DNA of 64,000 nucleotides from Larimichthys crocea (taxonomy: Eukaryota > Chordata > Actinopteri > Sciaenidae), in the NCBI RefSeq assembly GCF_000972845.2, contig NC_040027.1:10903760-10967759 (forward strand), given 5' to 3'. Positions 53,801 to 63,545 of this stretch are shown piece after piece (the first letter of the stretch is position 1; every line of letters begins with the position of its first letter). A program made the position numbers and the translations under genes. Under the pieces are notes generated by a model that did not search any database, was not told the origin of the DNA, and worked only from the letters and a program-made list of their open reading frames with translations.

Positions 53801-55884
53801 GAGTAGTAGTAGTAGTAGTAGTAGTAGTTCGCTATTACGGCTTCTGAAGAATACTACTACAGTACGACGACCACAAAAGATTATATGACATATTCTGTTC
53901 TTGCATGTTCTTCTTTCGCAGGAAGCTGCACTGTACCAGGAACTTCATCCACATGAACCTCTTTGTGTCGTTCATCTTGAGAGCTATTTCAGTCTTCATC
54001 AAAGACGGCGTGCTGTACACCAACGAGGACAGCGACCACTGCTTCATACACACTGTGAGTAAAACAAACACATCTGCACTTACTCTCTGGTCTTAACAGC
54101 CGTGTCTCCTCTCACATTTCCTCGCCTCCTCCGTCCTCGCAGCTGGAGTGTCGAGCCGTGATGATATTCTTCCACTACTGCGTCCTTTCTAACTACTTCT
54201 GGCTCTTCATCGAGGGTCTGTACCTCTTCACGTTACTGGTGGAGACCTTCTTCCCTGAAAAGAGATACTTCTACTGGTACATCATCATCGGTTGGGGTGA
54301 GACATCAACCACGTCACACACACGCTGGATTTCTGCTTAAAATAACTGATGGATGCACCGTTATTAATGTCATGTTTCATGTCAGGAACCCCCACGCTGT
54401 GTGTGACCATCTGGGCGGTGCTGAGGCTACACTTTGACGACATCGGGTAGGTTAGGAACATAAAAGATGAGATCCATGCTGAAGCTCGTCTGATCAGCCA
54501 CTGAATGTGCTGTTTTATCACGATCAGGTGTTGGGACATGAATGACAACGTTGCCATCTGGTGGGTGATCAAGGGACCTGTGCTGGCTTCGATTATGGTA
54601 CAGTATCACGCTGTATGAAGTTATGATGACATGAAAACAATCCTTCCATTTGCAAAGATATATATATTTTATATTATATTCATGTTTTCTACAGATCAAC
54701 TTTGTGCTTTTCATCGGCATCATCATCATCCTCGTGCAGAAGTTACAGTCCCCAGACATCGGTGGAAATGAATCCAGCATTTACCTGTAAGTGGAACAGA
54801 CTTTTGTTGTGCTGTTTAAAATGAAGACACACATGCAGTCCTCTCATCATAATGTGTGTGTGTGTGTGTGTGTGTGTGTTGTGTTACAGGAGGTTGGCTC
54901 GCTCCACTCTGCTGCTGATCCCTCTGTTTGGGATCCACTACACTGTGTTTGCCTTCTCCCCCGAGAACGTCAGCAAGAGGGAGCGCCTGGTGTTTGAACT
55001 CGGCCTCGGATCCTTCCAGGTGAGAAAGGCTGCAGCTCTGAGAGGAAAATGTTGTAACGTCGTTTATAACTTGACTTGCAGATGTATCTCTGTGTGTGTT
55101 TTGGTCTCATCCTCTAAATCTGTGTGTCTCTTCAGGGCTTTGTGGTGGCCGTCCTCTACTGCTTCCTGAACGGAGAGGTAAACCTCCTTTAAATCAGTAA
55201 CTGACGCCATTATAACAGTCTTATATTATATATATACACTTTAATTAAAGAAGCAACAGCACGTCAGTGAGGAAAAGACGAGGTTTGACATGCAAAGTAC
55301 TTGAATTATGGTGAGGATAAATCTTTAGTCTGTATGTTCATAATTAACATTTATAATAATGCTATATTTATAATAAACATTTACATCTTTTGGGGGTTTT
55401 GGGGGAAAAAATCTATATTGCAGTTTTTCTTCTGTGAAATGTGATCATAAAATTTTTTCAATTTTACCTGAAATCCAGCTGAAAATTGGTTTAAACCAAC
55501 TTTTCAATTTTACCTGAAATCCAGCTGAAAATTGGTTTAAACCAACTTGTTTCTTTGAAGAAAACATAATTTTTTAGTAAAACTTTGAGCCTTAAATACA
55601 GTCCAGACAGAGCTAGAGTGAGACTGAGGGACAGTGAGCTTGTCTCTTTCCAGCGAGGTCCATTAATAATGACCTTGTGAAGTATATCCCTCAAGGTGCA
55701 ATCGGAGATCAAGAGGAAATGGCGCAGCTGGACGGTGAACAGGTACTTTGCTGTGGACCTGAAGCACCGGCATCCTTCGCTGGCGAGCAGTGGGGTGAAC
55801 GGGGGAACGCAGCTGTCTATCCTCAGCAAGAGCAGCTCGCAGATCCGCATGTCCAGCCTGCAGGCGGAGACCCCGGCCACCTGA
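38807..55884 (+). CDS. adcyap1r1: PAC1 receptor (PACAP type I receptor), 13 coding exons
   Basis: This is a class B1 G-protein-coupled receptor for the neuropeptide PACAP at the plasma membrane, where the family signals mainly through Gs and adenylyl cyclase and also Gq. Thirteen exons (38807-38863, 43940-44042, 52738-52851, 53046-53149, 53241-53338, 53922-54054, 54143-54296, 54386-54446, 54528-54597, 54695-54786, 54890-55019, 55136-55177, 55696-55884) join in phase into 448 residues, matching the short form of mammalian PAC1. A Leu-run signal peptide spans about 1-19, a seven-Cys hormone-binding ectodomain 20-126, and seven membrane helices about 132-386. Diagnostic stretches include [51 protein letters not shown] and [11 protein letters not shown]. 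The extracellular-loop disulfide pair is probably Cys206 and Cys276. The Lys-Leu-x-x-Arg-type third loop is present. Intron 2 is interrupted by an inverted copy of exons 3-13 and an N gap, probably an assembly artefact. I cannot say which teleost paralogue (a or b) this is. Confidence 0.93.
38864..43939 (+). other. adcyap1r1 intron 1 of the coding region
   Basis: This 5.1 kb intron contains the CTCCT/CTCGT satellite at 39151-39436 and a (GT)n tract near 42335-42353. No further exon with PAC1 similarity was found between the signal-peptide exon and exon 2. Short CA/GT runs and AT-rich DNA make up the rest. Confidence 0.7.
39151..39436. repeat. pentanucleotide satellite (CTCCT)n / (CTCGT)n
   Basis: About 286 bases of pure pyrimidine-strand DNA are built from TCTCC and TCTCG pentamers, with two or three phase slips near 39290-39310. 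The G-bearing units form blocks, including about seven consecutive near 39237-39272. Ser-Pro-Leu and Arg-Glu-Glu reading frames across it are artefacts of the repeat. Confidence 0.95.
43940..44042 (+). CDS. adcyap1r1: adcyap1r1 coding exon 2
   Basis: The acceptor TTGTGTTCCAG is followed by codons for [30 protein letters not shown] and DPEY, then one G that completes a codon with exon 3. It aligns with the first ectodomain helix of mammalian PAC1 (CIFKKEQAMCLEKI). The donor is G|GTAGGT. The two cysteines lie at mature-domain positions conserved in the family. Confidence 0.93.
44043..46219 (+). other. adcyap1r1 intron 2, part upstream of the inverted copy
   Basis: No exon was recognised in this 2.2 kb. 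It is AT-rich with no clear mobile element. The sequence runs without any N into the inverted copy at about 46220. Confidence 0.6.
46220..52487 (-). pseudogene. inverted copy of adcyap1r1 exons 3-13 and part of the 3' UTR (left palindrome arm)
   Basis: This arm is the reverse complement of 52498-58797 at high identity, including exons, introns and 3' UTR. Copies of exon 3 (52143-52254) and exon 4 (51812-51913) are each two bases shorter than the intact versions through single-base deletions, and the exon 5 copy has several deletions. The stop equivalent lies at 49076-49078. In exons 3 and 4, which I compared base by base, every substitution is synonymous (for example ACA/ACG, GGG/GGA, GAC/GAT) while every indel breaks the frame. 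There is no signal-peptide exon or exon 2 on this strand, so it cannot encode a receptor. It is most likely the alternative haplotype assembled from error-containing long reads and joined backwards. A genuine young inverted duplication is the alternative. Confidence 0.85.
52302..52487 (-). mobile_element. L2-type LINE 3' end (left arm copy)
   Basis: A run of ACTCA pentamers is followed by CTTTATTTATAAAGCCCTTT and AAAGTGCTGTACATAAA, the conserved 3' UTR end of fish L2 elements read in reverse. It is the mirror of 52498-52695 and touches the N gap. Confidence 0.6.
52488..52497. other. assembly gap (10 N) at palindrome centre
   Basis: Ten N characters sit exactly between the two inverted arms. 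The arms almost meet: TGCTGGGTTAA on the left faces TTAACCCAGCA on the right, after a few extra bases. Confidence 0.99.
52498..52695 (+). mobile_element. L2-type LINE 3' end with (TTGAG)n tail
   Basis: AT-rich 3' UTR leads into ATGTACAGCACTTTGTGTCA, AAAGGGCTTTATAAATAAAG and then TTGAGTTGAGTTGAG. It is the same kind of 3' end as the L2 copy at 19555, here without any coding part. It lies in intron 2, just before exon 3. Confidence 0.6.
52738..52851 (+). CDS. adcyap1r1: adcyap1r1 coding exon 3
   Basis: The acceptor is TCCTCAG and the donor G|GTCAGT. It encodes [20 protein letters not shown], then [18 protein letters not shown] (split G at the start, spare G at the end). This is the core of the hormone-receptor domain, with the invariant Trp-Asp-Asn-x-Thr-Cys-Trp motif and the Cys-Pro pair. 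The tail end differs from mammalian PAC1, where the 21-residue cassette would follow. Confidence 0.95.
53046..53149 (+). CDS. adcyap1r1: adcyap1r1 coding exon 4
   Basis: It encodes [20 protein letters not shown], then [15 protein letters not shown]. It contains the conserved Asn-Cys-Thr-x-x-Gly-Trp-Ser motif and the last ectodomain cysteine. N-C-T and N-H-T are potential N-glycosylation sites. It is in phase with exons 3 and 5 and has acceptor TTGTCCACAG and donor GTGAGT. Confidence 0.95.
53241..53338 (+). CDS. adcyap1r1: adcyap1r1 coding exon 5 (TM1)
   Basis: It encodes [20 protein letters not shown], then [12 protein letters not shown] and a split Arg. This is the first membrane helix and its [14 protein letters not shown] approach, near-identical to mammalian PAC1. 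The acceptor TCCATCTCAG and the donor GTGAGA are both good. Confidence 0.96.
53922..54054 (+). CDS. adcyap1r1: adcyap1r1 coding exon 6 (first intracellular loop, TM2)
   Basis: It encodes [20 protein letters not shown], then [20 protein letters not shown] and CFIHT. The first loop KLHCTRN and helix 2 with His-Met-Asn-Leu are class B hallmarks. The intron before it holds an AGT trinucleotide repeat (about 53800-53829) that is also present, shorter, in the inverted copy. Confidence 0.96.
54143..54296 (+). CDS. adcyap1r1: adcyap1r1 coding exon 7 (TM3 to TM4)
   Basis: It encodes [20 protein letters not shown], then [20 protein letters not shown] and [11 protein letters not shown]. The Glu-Cys pair provides the extracellular-loop disulfide cysteine of TM3. 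EGLYLF is the class B equivalent of the DRY switch region. Confidence 0.96.
54386..54446 (+). CDS. adcyap1r1: adcyap1r1 coding exon 8 (TM4)
   Basis: It encodes [20 protein letters not shown] with split Gly codons at both ends. It matches [20 protein letters not shown] of mammalian PAC1. The acceptor is CATGTCAG and the donor is GG|GTAGGT. Confidence 0.95.
54528..54597 (+). CDS. adcyap1r1: adcyap1r1 coding exon 9 (second extracellular loop)
   Basis: It encodes [20 protein letters not shown], then ASIM. Gly-Cys-Trp-Asp carries the loop cysteine expected to pair with TM3, and the Trp-Trp-Val-Ile-Lys-Gly-Pro motif starts TM5. Confidence 0.96.
54695..54786 (+). CDS. adcyap1r1: adcyap1r1 coding exon 10 (TM5 and third intracellular loop)
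   Basis: It encodes [20 protein letters not shown], then [10 protein letters not shown] and a split Leu. The third loop [15 protein letters not shown] is PAC1-specific. In mammals the hip/hop cassettes are inserted right after this Tyr. Here the following intron has 103 bases and the cassette is absent. Confidence 0.96.
54853..54878. repeat. (TG)13 microsatellite at a 3' splice site
   Basis: A pure TG run ends 11 bases before the acceptor of exon 11. The matching stretch in the left arm (about 49995-50066) is longer and interrupted, so the tract differs between the two copies. Confidence 0.95.
54890..55019 (+). CDS. adcyap1r1: adcyap1r1 coding exon 11 (TM6)
   Basis: It encodes [20 protein letters not shown], then [20 protein letters not shown] and GSFQ. 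The Leu-Leu-Ile-Pro-Leu-Phe-Gly kink of helix 6 is present. Its acceptor directly follows a (TG)13 run. Confidence 0.96.
55136..55177 (+). CDS. adcyap1r1: adcyap1r1 coding exon 12 (TM7)
   Basis: This 42-base exon encodes [14 protein letters not shown]. Its size and the Leu-Tyr-Cys-Phe-Leu-Asn-Gly-Glu motif are characteristic of class B receptor genes. Both ends are phase 0. Confidence 0.96.
55455..55546. repeat. 46-base tandem duplication in intron 12
   Basis: Two identical units run from TTTTCAATTTTACCTGAAAT to GGTTTAAACCAAC, each containing the palindrome TTGGTTTAAACCAA. The left palindrome arm has one unit near 49405-49455, so the extra copy is allelic or an assembly error. Confidence 0.9.
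55696..55884 (+). CDS. adcyap1r1: adcyap1r1 coding exon 13 (cytoplasmic tail)
   Basis: It encodes [20 protein letters not shown], then [38 protein letters not shown] and TPAT before TGA. Both the tail and the stop position match mammalian PAC1. The acceptor TATCCCTCAAG has a poor pyrimidine tract, and two other AGs (55652-55653 and 55681-55682) lie just upstream. A different frame stays open across the exon to 56081. Confidence 0.93.
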   Translation: MQSEIKRKWRSWTVNRYFAVDLKHRHPSLASSGVNGGTQLSILSKSSSQIRMSSLQAETPAT

Positions 55885-58800
55885 GCGGCATCGGCGGGGA
55901 CGCCACGTCCGGCAACGACGCCGCCTCCGGACCTGACCCCGCCAAACCTGCCACACCCACTGTCGTCCCAATGACCAGCCTCACCAACCCGTTCCTCAAC
56001 CCTTACCCCAACCCGTACCCAGACGAAACCATGATGGAAACCCAACTCAACTCCACCGACCCAGAACAGCCTCTAGTCTGAGCTGCTTCACCCCCCGAAA
56101 CCATGAAACCTGAACGCCAGGTGTCAAATATGAATCTTACCGTGTCCCGACCTCTGACCTGGAGTCAAAATCAAACCTGCTCCTGAGCAGCCTATCGTCT
56201 TCAAAGGGCATGATTAGGATTCTAGTGTAAATCTAGTGTCTTGTTGGGCTGTAACATGCAGGAGAAGTGTGGTTATCTCTCTGTACATATCGTGTTAGTG
56301 TTTCAAGTTGTCTGGTGCTACAGTATCTGCTGCTGTAATGCACAGAGGGACCAGAGAGCTCTGCGGCGCGTGCCCTCTCACATTCCAGCCTGTCTGAGAA
56401 CGCTTCGTCCTCAACTCTCATCCTCAAAAATGTATTTTAAGACTATCACTGTATTCCTCTTTAAATACAGACATCACAGCTGCCGAGCCATTTCACATGG
56501 TTTAACTTAATCCAGACAAACTCTGGCGATGTAAATACTTTAGAGGGGCAGTCCACTGGTTTTGCACATGGAGGTCAGTTTACTTTTATTGTCTCGTTTG
56601 GCTCTAGAGGAGCTTTTTAACAGAGAAAACCTGTGTGAGTGTATGGAGAAAGGTGGAGGCGAGGAGGATCTAAAAACAGATCCATTTAGCTGCATCATGG
56701 GAAATGTAGTATTCAGCATTTTTGGACTTTAAATTCATGATATTCGGCCCCTGCTGCTTCGATTCTGACCCGCTCTGATGTACAGTTAGAAGAAAGTGTA
56801 ATTTTGTTAAATATGTTCACATCAGTGTTAAAAAAATGCAACTTTTCACCATCGAATCAGCGTTTGATGAAGGTCAGCTGGCAAATTTAAGTCATACCCA
56901 AACTTATTAAACCCATTTAGTGCTGAAGTAGAACAGCCAACATCATTTTTAAACCACTGCAGCACTCTTTATGTGACTGTATGAAAGCTCAGTATTATTT
57001 CCCTCTACTGACGCAAGACCCTTTTCCTGAGTAAACTGTGACTGATGTAAAAACAACATATAAGGGGTGTCGAAGAATGTCCAGGAGAAATTCACCTGGA
57101 TCTAACAGGTGAACGAGCAGTATTTATTAGAAGGACATGTTTCCTACGGTTATGTGAAATGCCAAAAAAAATAAAAGATAAAAAAATACAGGGTTAGATG
57201 AAGACTCAAGAGGGTCTTCTTTGGGACATGTGCGCAGTGCTGAGGTTTGCCGACTACGACCACAAACACAAACCTCTCTTCACTGAATCTCAGCACTGGA
57301 AACGAAACGTCTGAGAGGATTCGTCCTGGTTTTAAAACAGCCGTTAGTACAGAAAATGTCAATGAAAAAGAACTCGTGACCAAAGCGTCATGAGTCCAAC
57401 TGCTTGCATGAATTTGCATTTATTGTCCATGTGTTGTTTTCTTTCTTTTTCTTTCTTTTTTTCCAATGTGAGGATTCAGTGGATGTTCTTTCTTTTTCTT
57501 CATGAACTTTCTATGCGGATGTTGTGGAGGCGACGCTCTGTCACACCGAGCCTCTTCAACAGCCTCCTGCGGGGAGTTTCAACATTGTACTGGTCGACGT
57601 GAAGGTGTAGACCGTCGGACACATCACAGCACTTCACTGTTTTTGGATACAATTTGCTGATTTGTTTCTAAAGAATTATTTTTTTTCCTCCCCTTGTACC
57701 ACCTCGCAGTATCTCTGTCTTTCTGCAGTTATCCTCTCTTTATGCGTGACAAACAAGCATATTGAGACAGGTGTTACTCTCAGAGAGGGGGGTCATTTTC
57801 TCATTCCAGAGATGAATTAATCGACTCCTCTTTGAGTTTTTTGCACGGCCGTATCTGTCTGCAAAGGCTGTGTTAACTTTTTTTCCTTTGGTCCAACTCA
57901 ACTATCCTCTGAAACCCGACCCGTTCGACTCAACTTTTTGTCTCCAAAAGTGCCTTTAAGCACAAATTTTGACTTCTGTTGATGATTTAAAAGAGAAAAA
58001 AAAAATAATTGTCTTTTTAATTTCAAAACAAAACTGCAAAGTAAAGAAAAAAAGGGTTGAACAAAGTGCTTTTATGATGCTTAAGACTAAATCAGTATTT
58101 TAAACCTGGAGGCCTTCAAACTACTTTAACTCGTCTTGGCTAAAGATGAGCAGAACATACGACAGATTAGTGTTTTGAATAAAGCAGTGCTACAGTGTCT
58201 GAACTCAGTAAGTCAATGTACAGTACACTCTATCACGTGCAAGAATAAATGTTTTAGTTTCCTTATTTTACTGACACATCCTTTCTTTTTGTCTACGGCA
58301 GAGAAACGGAAAATGACAAGACTATAAAAAGTCTCTTTAAAATATTAAAATTGTCCAAATTTTTGTTAAATATGACTGAATCTCTCATTTCTGCAAGGAC
58401 AGAAATCATTTGGTCTGACTGTAAATGTCTTTAAAGACTGGAAAACGAATCCTTTGATTAACAGATATTTGAGTTCACTGTTTCACTGCAGTTAATTGTT
58501 GAGTTTTTCTCCTCGTTAACTGTTTGAAGTTACACAGTTAAAAAACATTTTGGTCATTTGCAGGTAAAAAGAGTTTGAGTATGGACATAATTATTATTTA
58601 AAGATGAATACAAGAACAAAATTAATCAAGCATTAAAAATATATAATACTATACTGATATAATGCATTTGTACAGACTATTGTTAAATGTAAAATATCTA
58701 AAAATAATCACAAATAAAACAAGAAATACATTCAGAAAATAAACAATAATAAAACACTGAGGACTAGACGTCTGTGTCGAGGTTCAAACTGAAAAAGATT

Positions 58801-60660
58801 TGGTCAAAAAGTGAAACTTTTTTTAGACGTCGATTGAGGCTTAAAGCTCGTTCTTTGTAAACAAGGTCCATTAGTGGAACTTCTGGAGCTTTCAAACATG
58901 ATCTTCCTCAGCAGATGAAGCTTGCTTTAGATTGTAGTTCAAATTTCCTTTTTTTTCTGAGAACCTTTAAGAACTTCTGTTCCATGTTAATCACGTTTCT
59001 CCATTATTTTGAAGGTTTTTCAAAAGTAATTTAGTGACTGTATTTAAGTGTATATAAGACACTGACATACAGCAACTGAATGTGTTTTTATTGACTGATT
59101 TATTTGACCAGAAACAGCCTCATTTTAAATATAGTGAGTCCAAATTCCCAGAACCAGTGAACAGTGATGTGACCTCTGTGTCACTGCAGCCTTAAATCTT
59201 AAAAAGTAAATATTTTTTTGAGGTTTAAGTCTCATATAGTCCATTAAATTTATACTAGACACTGAAATATAGTTATGAAAATGAAGTAACGCCTAAAAAC
59301 TTTCACTTTTTAACCAAATTTTGTCCCGTTTCACTCCAATCTCAAACATCTCTTGACCTGCAAATGACCAAAGCCATTATTCCTCAGAGTCCAGAGAGAA
59401 AGAGAGAGAAAAGAAGGGCTGACCGCTGTAACTGTCCTGTCCTGCTGTTCTGCTCTGTCTGTGTTCACAAGTAATAACAGTGCAGATCCAACAGCAGCCA
59501 TAAGGGGGCCCCGGTTCATCTCGTGATGTTTGGGGGGGGGGGAAAGGGCTGGACAATCACCACCTCTTCTTCTCTGGTTCAGTTCAATATTCAGAGTTCA
59601 TAAAAACAACATTATGACAATCTCACCGGGTCATGAGCCGAATTTTGTTGATGTGATTTTTTCCTTTCGTGTTAATATGGGAGTTGGAGCCTTATATTGC
59701 CAGTACTATGTTGATGTCAGACAAAGATGTTGCTATTATTATTATTATTATTATTATAAGAATAAATACTCATTTGTTTGGAGCTATGAAGTAGTTAGTT
59801 GAAGTGTTTGAAAGGTGTGTAGCCAACCTTTGTGACTAAATAAACCGCAGTTTAAATGTGCGAGACAGAAACAAGCTGTTGTACCTTGTAAATGTGGTTC
59901 AAAGTGAATAGCTGTGATTGTTCTCATATTTTTTCAAACTGTTTTTATTTGACTCCTTTTTAATGGTGATCGTGTTTGCTAAAAGTATAAAGCCTCCTGT
60001 GACGCCTCTGTACTCTCTCGATAGGCTGATGCATGCTTGTTAAATCGTCTTGATCTCATGTGACCAGCAGATGACATTCACAGCAGAGGGTCGAGCTTTC
60101 AGGCCGTCAAAGGGAATCCAATTAATAAGCTAGAATATTTGGATATTTGATACCAACTGTGAACGATTTATCGAATTGTAGCTCTCGTCCCGTCAGGACC
60201 CGTCGAATACTTTTCCTTTGAATGTTAAACCTGTGCAGACATGAGGAAAAGTAAAGTGCCATAAAAAATAAAAAAACCTGCTGTACTCTTTTCTTTTCCT
60301 TTTTTATTTTTACTGCAAAGCATGACAAGAAAGTTGTTTTAAATGTTTTTTTCTTTCCAGCTTTTCGATGGTGGTTATCTTTATTGAAGTGCTTCATTGT
60401 ATCGATTGCCTGTTTGAATCAGTTAATCAGTCAAAAAAAAAAAATGGGGCTCAGCGGTTCGTGTACTGATGGCTGAATGTAAAAGTATCTCAAAGCACTC
60501 GAGCCTGCTTCTGTCTGCTCACGAGCTCCTGTTTGTTTCTTACATTCGATCTCTTTCCACTGCACAGCGAAACCATTTGATCTTGTTTCAGTGTTGCACA
60601 CTAGAAGGCTTTTTTGTATATTATGGAAGTATCGACAATAAATGTTTTTAACTTGTTGGC
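55885..60660 (+). other. probable long 3' UTR of adcyap1r1
   Basis: After the stop at 55884, no further exon or acceptor is needed to reach a canonical AATAAA at 60637-60642. A GT-rich stretch (GTTGTCGTGTGTGG) follows it at about 60666-60679, as in a cleavage site. An earlier AATAAA near 59839 could serve a shorter transcript. The first 200 bases are coding-like in another frame. The palindrome ends inside this region at about 58797. A (TAT)n tract lies at about 59735-59757. Confidence 0.55.
60637..60642 (+). terminator. candidate polyadenylation signal of adcyap1r1
   Basis: AATAAA with a downstream GT-rich element. It is the best-formed signal on the + strand after the stop. Confidence 0.5.
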
Positions 60661-60679
60661 TCAATGTTGTCGTGTGTGG

Positions 60680-62930
60680 TAAATATTCAGACATGTTCTG
60701 GCTTAAAGGATAAGGCTGCTGTTATTATCTGTTCCTTGTGTTTTTACCTTTACTTTCATTTGATCTCCACTATCTGTGGCTCTAAGCTCCGTTTGTTACT
60801 TCTCCTCCTGACGTGTAAATCTCATAGTAGCTCACAAATATATAGTTCCATTAAAAACAAGGGGAAATGCTGGATTTTGGTGGTGTAAGTGTCTGTGGGT
60901 CAAAATACACAGTATAAATATGGATGTAATAGCCGTGATGTCACCCACAAGTGTATGAGGGGACGTTGTGAAGCTCAGTGTGGTGGCTCTGGTTGTTGCC
61001 ATGTTGGCGGTCCTGCATCTGCCATTTTATGTCTTTAGTAGGAACCCGTGGGTCAGGCAATGAGTGCCACAGACAAGGTAGGGGAGTAATTTCTTTTCAT
61101 TAGATGTCAACAAAAAGAAAACTATAGACGATCACCAGCCTCAGCCTGTAATGTTCACCTCCAGCCCAAATAAGAAAAAACACCAAATCAGAAACTTCAA
61201 GCATTCACGTCGTAAACCGGAACCTGAAAGAGAAACATCTACATCGTCTTTTTCAAGCAAGGAAAGAGGAATAGCACTGTAAATGGATGTAATCTAAGAA
61301 GGAAAAGTTCACACACACACACACACACAACATGAAAATCTTTCTTTCAGAAAACACCACATCAAAACATGCTCGGTTAAAATCATCTTTCAACTTCCAA
61401 CGCTGCACAATTTGAAATCAGATGAAAGTTTGTTTTTGTCTTTTGAACACAGTTCTCACCACGTCGTGAATCACGGATCACAGAAGCACATCTGTTAACG
61501 CTGCACAGCAAAAGACCCAAAACATGGTTTCACAATCTTAAATATGTCGACACACAGATCTGAAATGCAAACGTGCTGTAAGGTCCGATCCGCCTGAACT
61601 GCAGAGAAACAGAGTGATGCTTTATGATAAAGGCACTGAAGTGGTCAGTAGCTGAGTGAAGTCATATTTACTTCTGTGAATAATACTGTACATATCTACA
61701 TGTGCCTGTGGACCTGCTGAGTGTCGACCAGGTCAAAACAGAACAGAACAAAGCGTAGATACACCGACGGCTCATCTAGTCTACTTCTCAGGTTCTGGAT
61801 TACATAAGCATTAGCACAGCAATCAGCGTCACGAAACCGAACAAACAGGTAATTTTTTCCACGCTTTGCAATATTACAGCATAATAATAAAAAAAAAAAA
61901 GTTAAATATAAATACCAACGTATCTGTTTTAAAGTTGTTTTCTTTTAGTTTTACAGTAACAAGGTCATTCATGTGGTTTTATAAATCTATTGGATGAACT
62001 CTACTGTTTTCTTAAAATACATGTAAACTCTAGTTCAGGTTTTTTATTTACACTGACACAAAAAAAAAACGATAATCTGACAAATAAATAGCTTTTACAG
62101 TCTAGTGCTCCAGATGTGCGCTAGTGCACTGTGCAACATGTTGCATGCAGAGCCACTGATGGTAACGTGGGCACGAAGAATCTAATCTTCATAATGTGAT
62201 GAAATCGTACTGCCCAACATTCAAGAGACTGAAGAATCACACGGACATCCAAGCACTGATGAATGGCACTGATCCACGGGGTGGGAGAATAAAATTAGAA
62301 ATGTATCTGTAAAGTCCAGGAGCATTCAGTGGTTACGTAACTTTGGACTGACTGTTCGTAAAGGAGGTGCAGGGGGAAGATATTTAGTCTTAAAATTAAG
62401 ATTAGATTACTTAATCTAATCAATGAATTAATTCATCTTTTGGCTACTTTGGTGAGAAACGGCTGCCAGATCCAAGGAAGGCAGCATTTAGTTATAATAA
62501 TATAATTCATGAATTAATATTGGAGCCACATTTATTGTGATATCAATGTTTTGATAAAAAGAAGAATAAAAGATTTTTGACGATTGTAGGAAAGATGCCC
62601 CTAAAGCAAAATCTTGCAAAGGGCAATAAAATATGTGACCTCTCTGAGAGCCAGTACTGAAGCCAGTGAGTGGAAAGATAATTAATATCACGGAGGGAAA
62701 GGTTAAGGTGAACGATGTGATGAGTACAGTGAGTGAACAAAGTTAGAGTGAAGTTAACGGCTGTAAATTTAGCAGCCCATGTGGGATTCTGCAGATAATT
62801 CGTACCGTTCGAGGTACCTTAAACATTCATCAATCGGGTTCTGCTGTTCAGTCACTCGTTCGAGACGTTGTCCAAATACCAAGCGGGTGTTGTGACACGG
62901 GACGTGAAGACCTGTGCTGTCCAACGTTCC
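60680..62930. other. intergenic DNA between the convergent genes and probable 3' UTR of the minus-strand receptor
   Basis: No coding frame was seen. It contains a short (CA)n at about 61310-61328. On the minus strand, TTTATT at 62043-62048 reads AATAAA, about 0.9 kb after the stop of the class B receptor exon, and could end its transcript. The two genes would then lie about 1.4 kb apart, tail to tail. Confidence 0.4.
62043..62048 (-). terminator. candidate polyadenylation signal of the minus-strand receptor
   Basis: The minus strand reads AATAAA in an A-rich setting (GTAAATAAAAAACC). Its distance from the stop is reasonable for a 3' UTR, but other A-rich candidates exist nearby. Confidence 0.3.
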
Positions 62931-63125
62931 TCAGACAGCGGAGATGTTGCTGGGCGTGAGGGCGTTTGTCTCTGAGGGCGGCTGCTCTTTGGGGCTGGAT
63001 TTGTCCAGGACGGATATCTGAGTGACCGTGCTGCTTTCAGTGAACAGCGTACGCCGTCGTTTACTGTACCTCAGGTAACTCTGAGTCTGCCACTTCCAAA
63101 ACCTCTTCTTCAGTTCTGCCTGCAC
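62931..63125 (-). CDS. ghrhr: last coding exon of a class B1 GPCR, probably growth-hormone-releasing hormone receptor (partial)
   Basis: After acceptor TGTGTGTTCAG the exon reads VQAELKKRFWKWQTQSYLRY, then SKRRRTLFTESSTVTQISVL, DKSSPKEQPPSETNALTPSN and ISAV before TGA (64 residues). Val-Gln-x-Glu-Leu/Ile-Lys-Lys/Arg-x-Trp is the helix-8 signature that follows the 42-base TM7 exon in all class B1 receptors. The phase 0 acceptor fits that gene structure. The rest of the tail is Ser/Thr-rich with potential phosphorylation sites and is not PAC1. Human GHRHR is the direct neighbour of ADCYAP1R1, which makes ghrhr the best guess; a VPAC-type or secretin-type receptor is possible. Upstream exons must lie beyond the right edge, because no TM7 exon is visible on the minus strand up to 64000. 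Confidence 0.7.
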   Translation of the reverse strand: MQAELKKRFWKWQTQSYLRYSKRRRTLFTESSTVTQISVLDKSSPKEQPPSETNALTPSNISAV

Positions 63126-63189
63126 CTGAACACACACAACACATATTCATTTATAAAACAACACACAGTTAGGCTTGTGTTGATGTTTG

Positions 63190-63545
63190 GTTTCTCTTGC
63201 TGGCAGGGTGTAGCTGAGGTGGTTGGCTGTGCTGTTCTCAGTAATAAGGCCCACCTGTCTCTCATCACCATCACCCCTGCCATAAAAACCTGGTCAAGCC
63301 ACGACTCTGGTGCCAGATCTTCTCTGCTGCAGTTGGTAAAATGCCACTGCTTAATCTTTTGTACGTTTTCTGGAGATCTACCAGTGTTACTCTTTGTTCC
63401 TGACTGCAAGCATCTTTCTATTGTTTCTGACGCTGTGACTCATTCAGGTTTTTCCTGCGTGCAGTTCTCTGATCTGTTTGCTTTGCTTCACCTGTGACGC
63501 CAGCCAGCCTTCAGCCGCCACCACCACCTACCTTTGTGTGTTAAA
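63190..63545 (+). mobile_element. possible LTR-type retroelement remnant in the ghrhr intron
   Basis: The stretch CCACCTGTCTCTCATCACCA is followed by CATAAAAACCTGG, then a long pyrimidine-rich, CTG/TTCC-rich body. It resembles the terminal regions of fish LTR elements seen in many genomes, including a TATA-like CATAAAA. No inverted TG..CA ends or target duplication could be fixed. The open frames across it on both strands are not genes. Confidence 0.3.

Larger units (their letters stand above)
52498..58797 (+). repeat. right palindrome arm (carries the intact exons)
   Basis: This 6.3 kb arm pairs with 46220-52487. Homology starts at the N gap and ends at about 58797, after the block CTAGACGTCTGTGTCGAGGT shared with the left arm near 46232-46252. 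All adcyap1r1 exons here keep their frames and splice sites, so I treat this arm as the true locus. It carries a 46-base tandem duplication (55455-55546) that the left arm has only once. Confidence 0.9.
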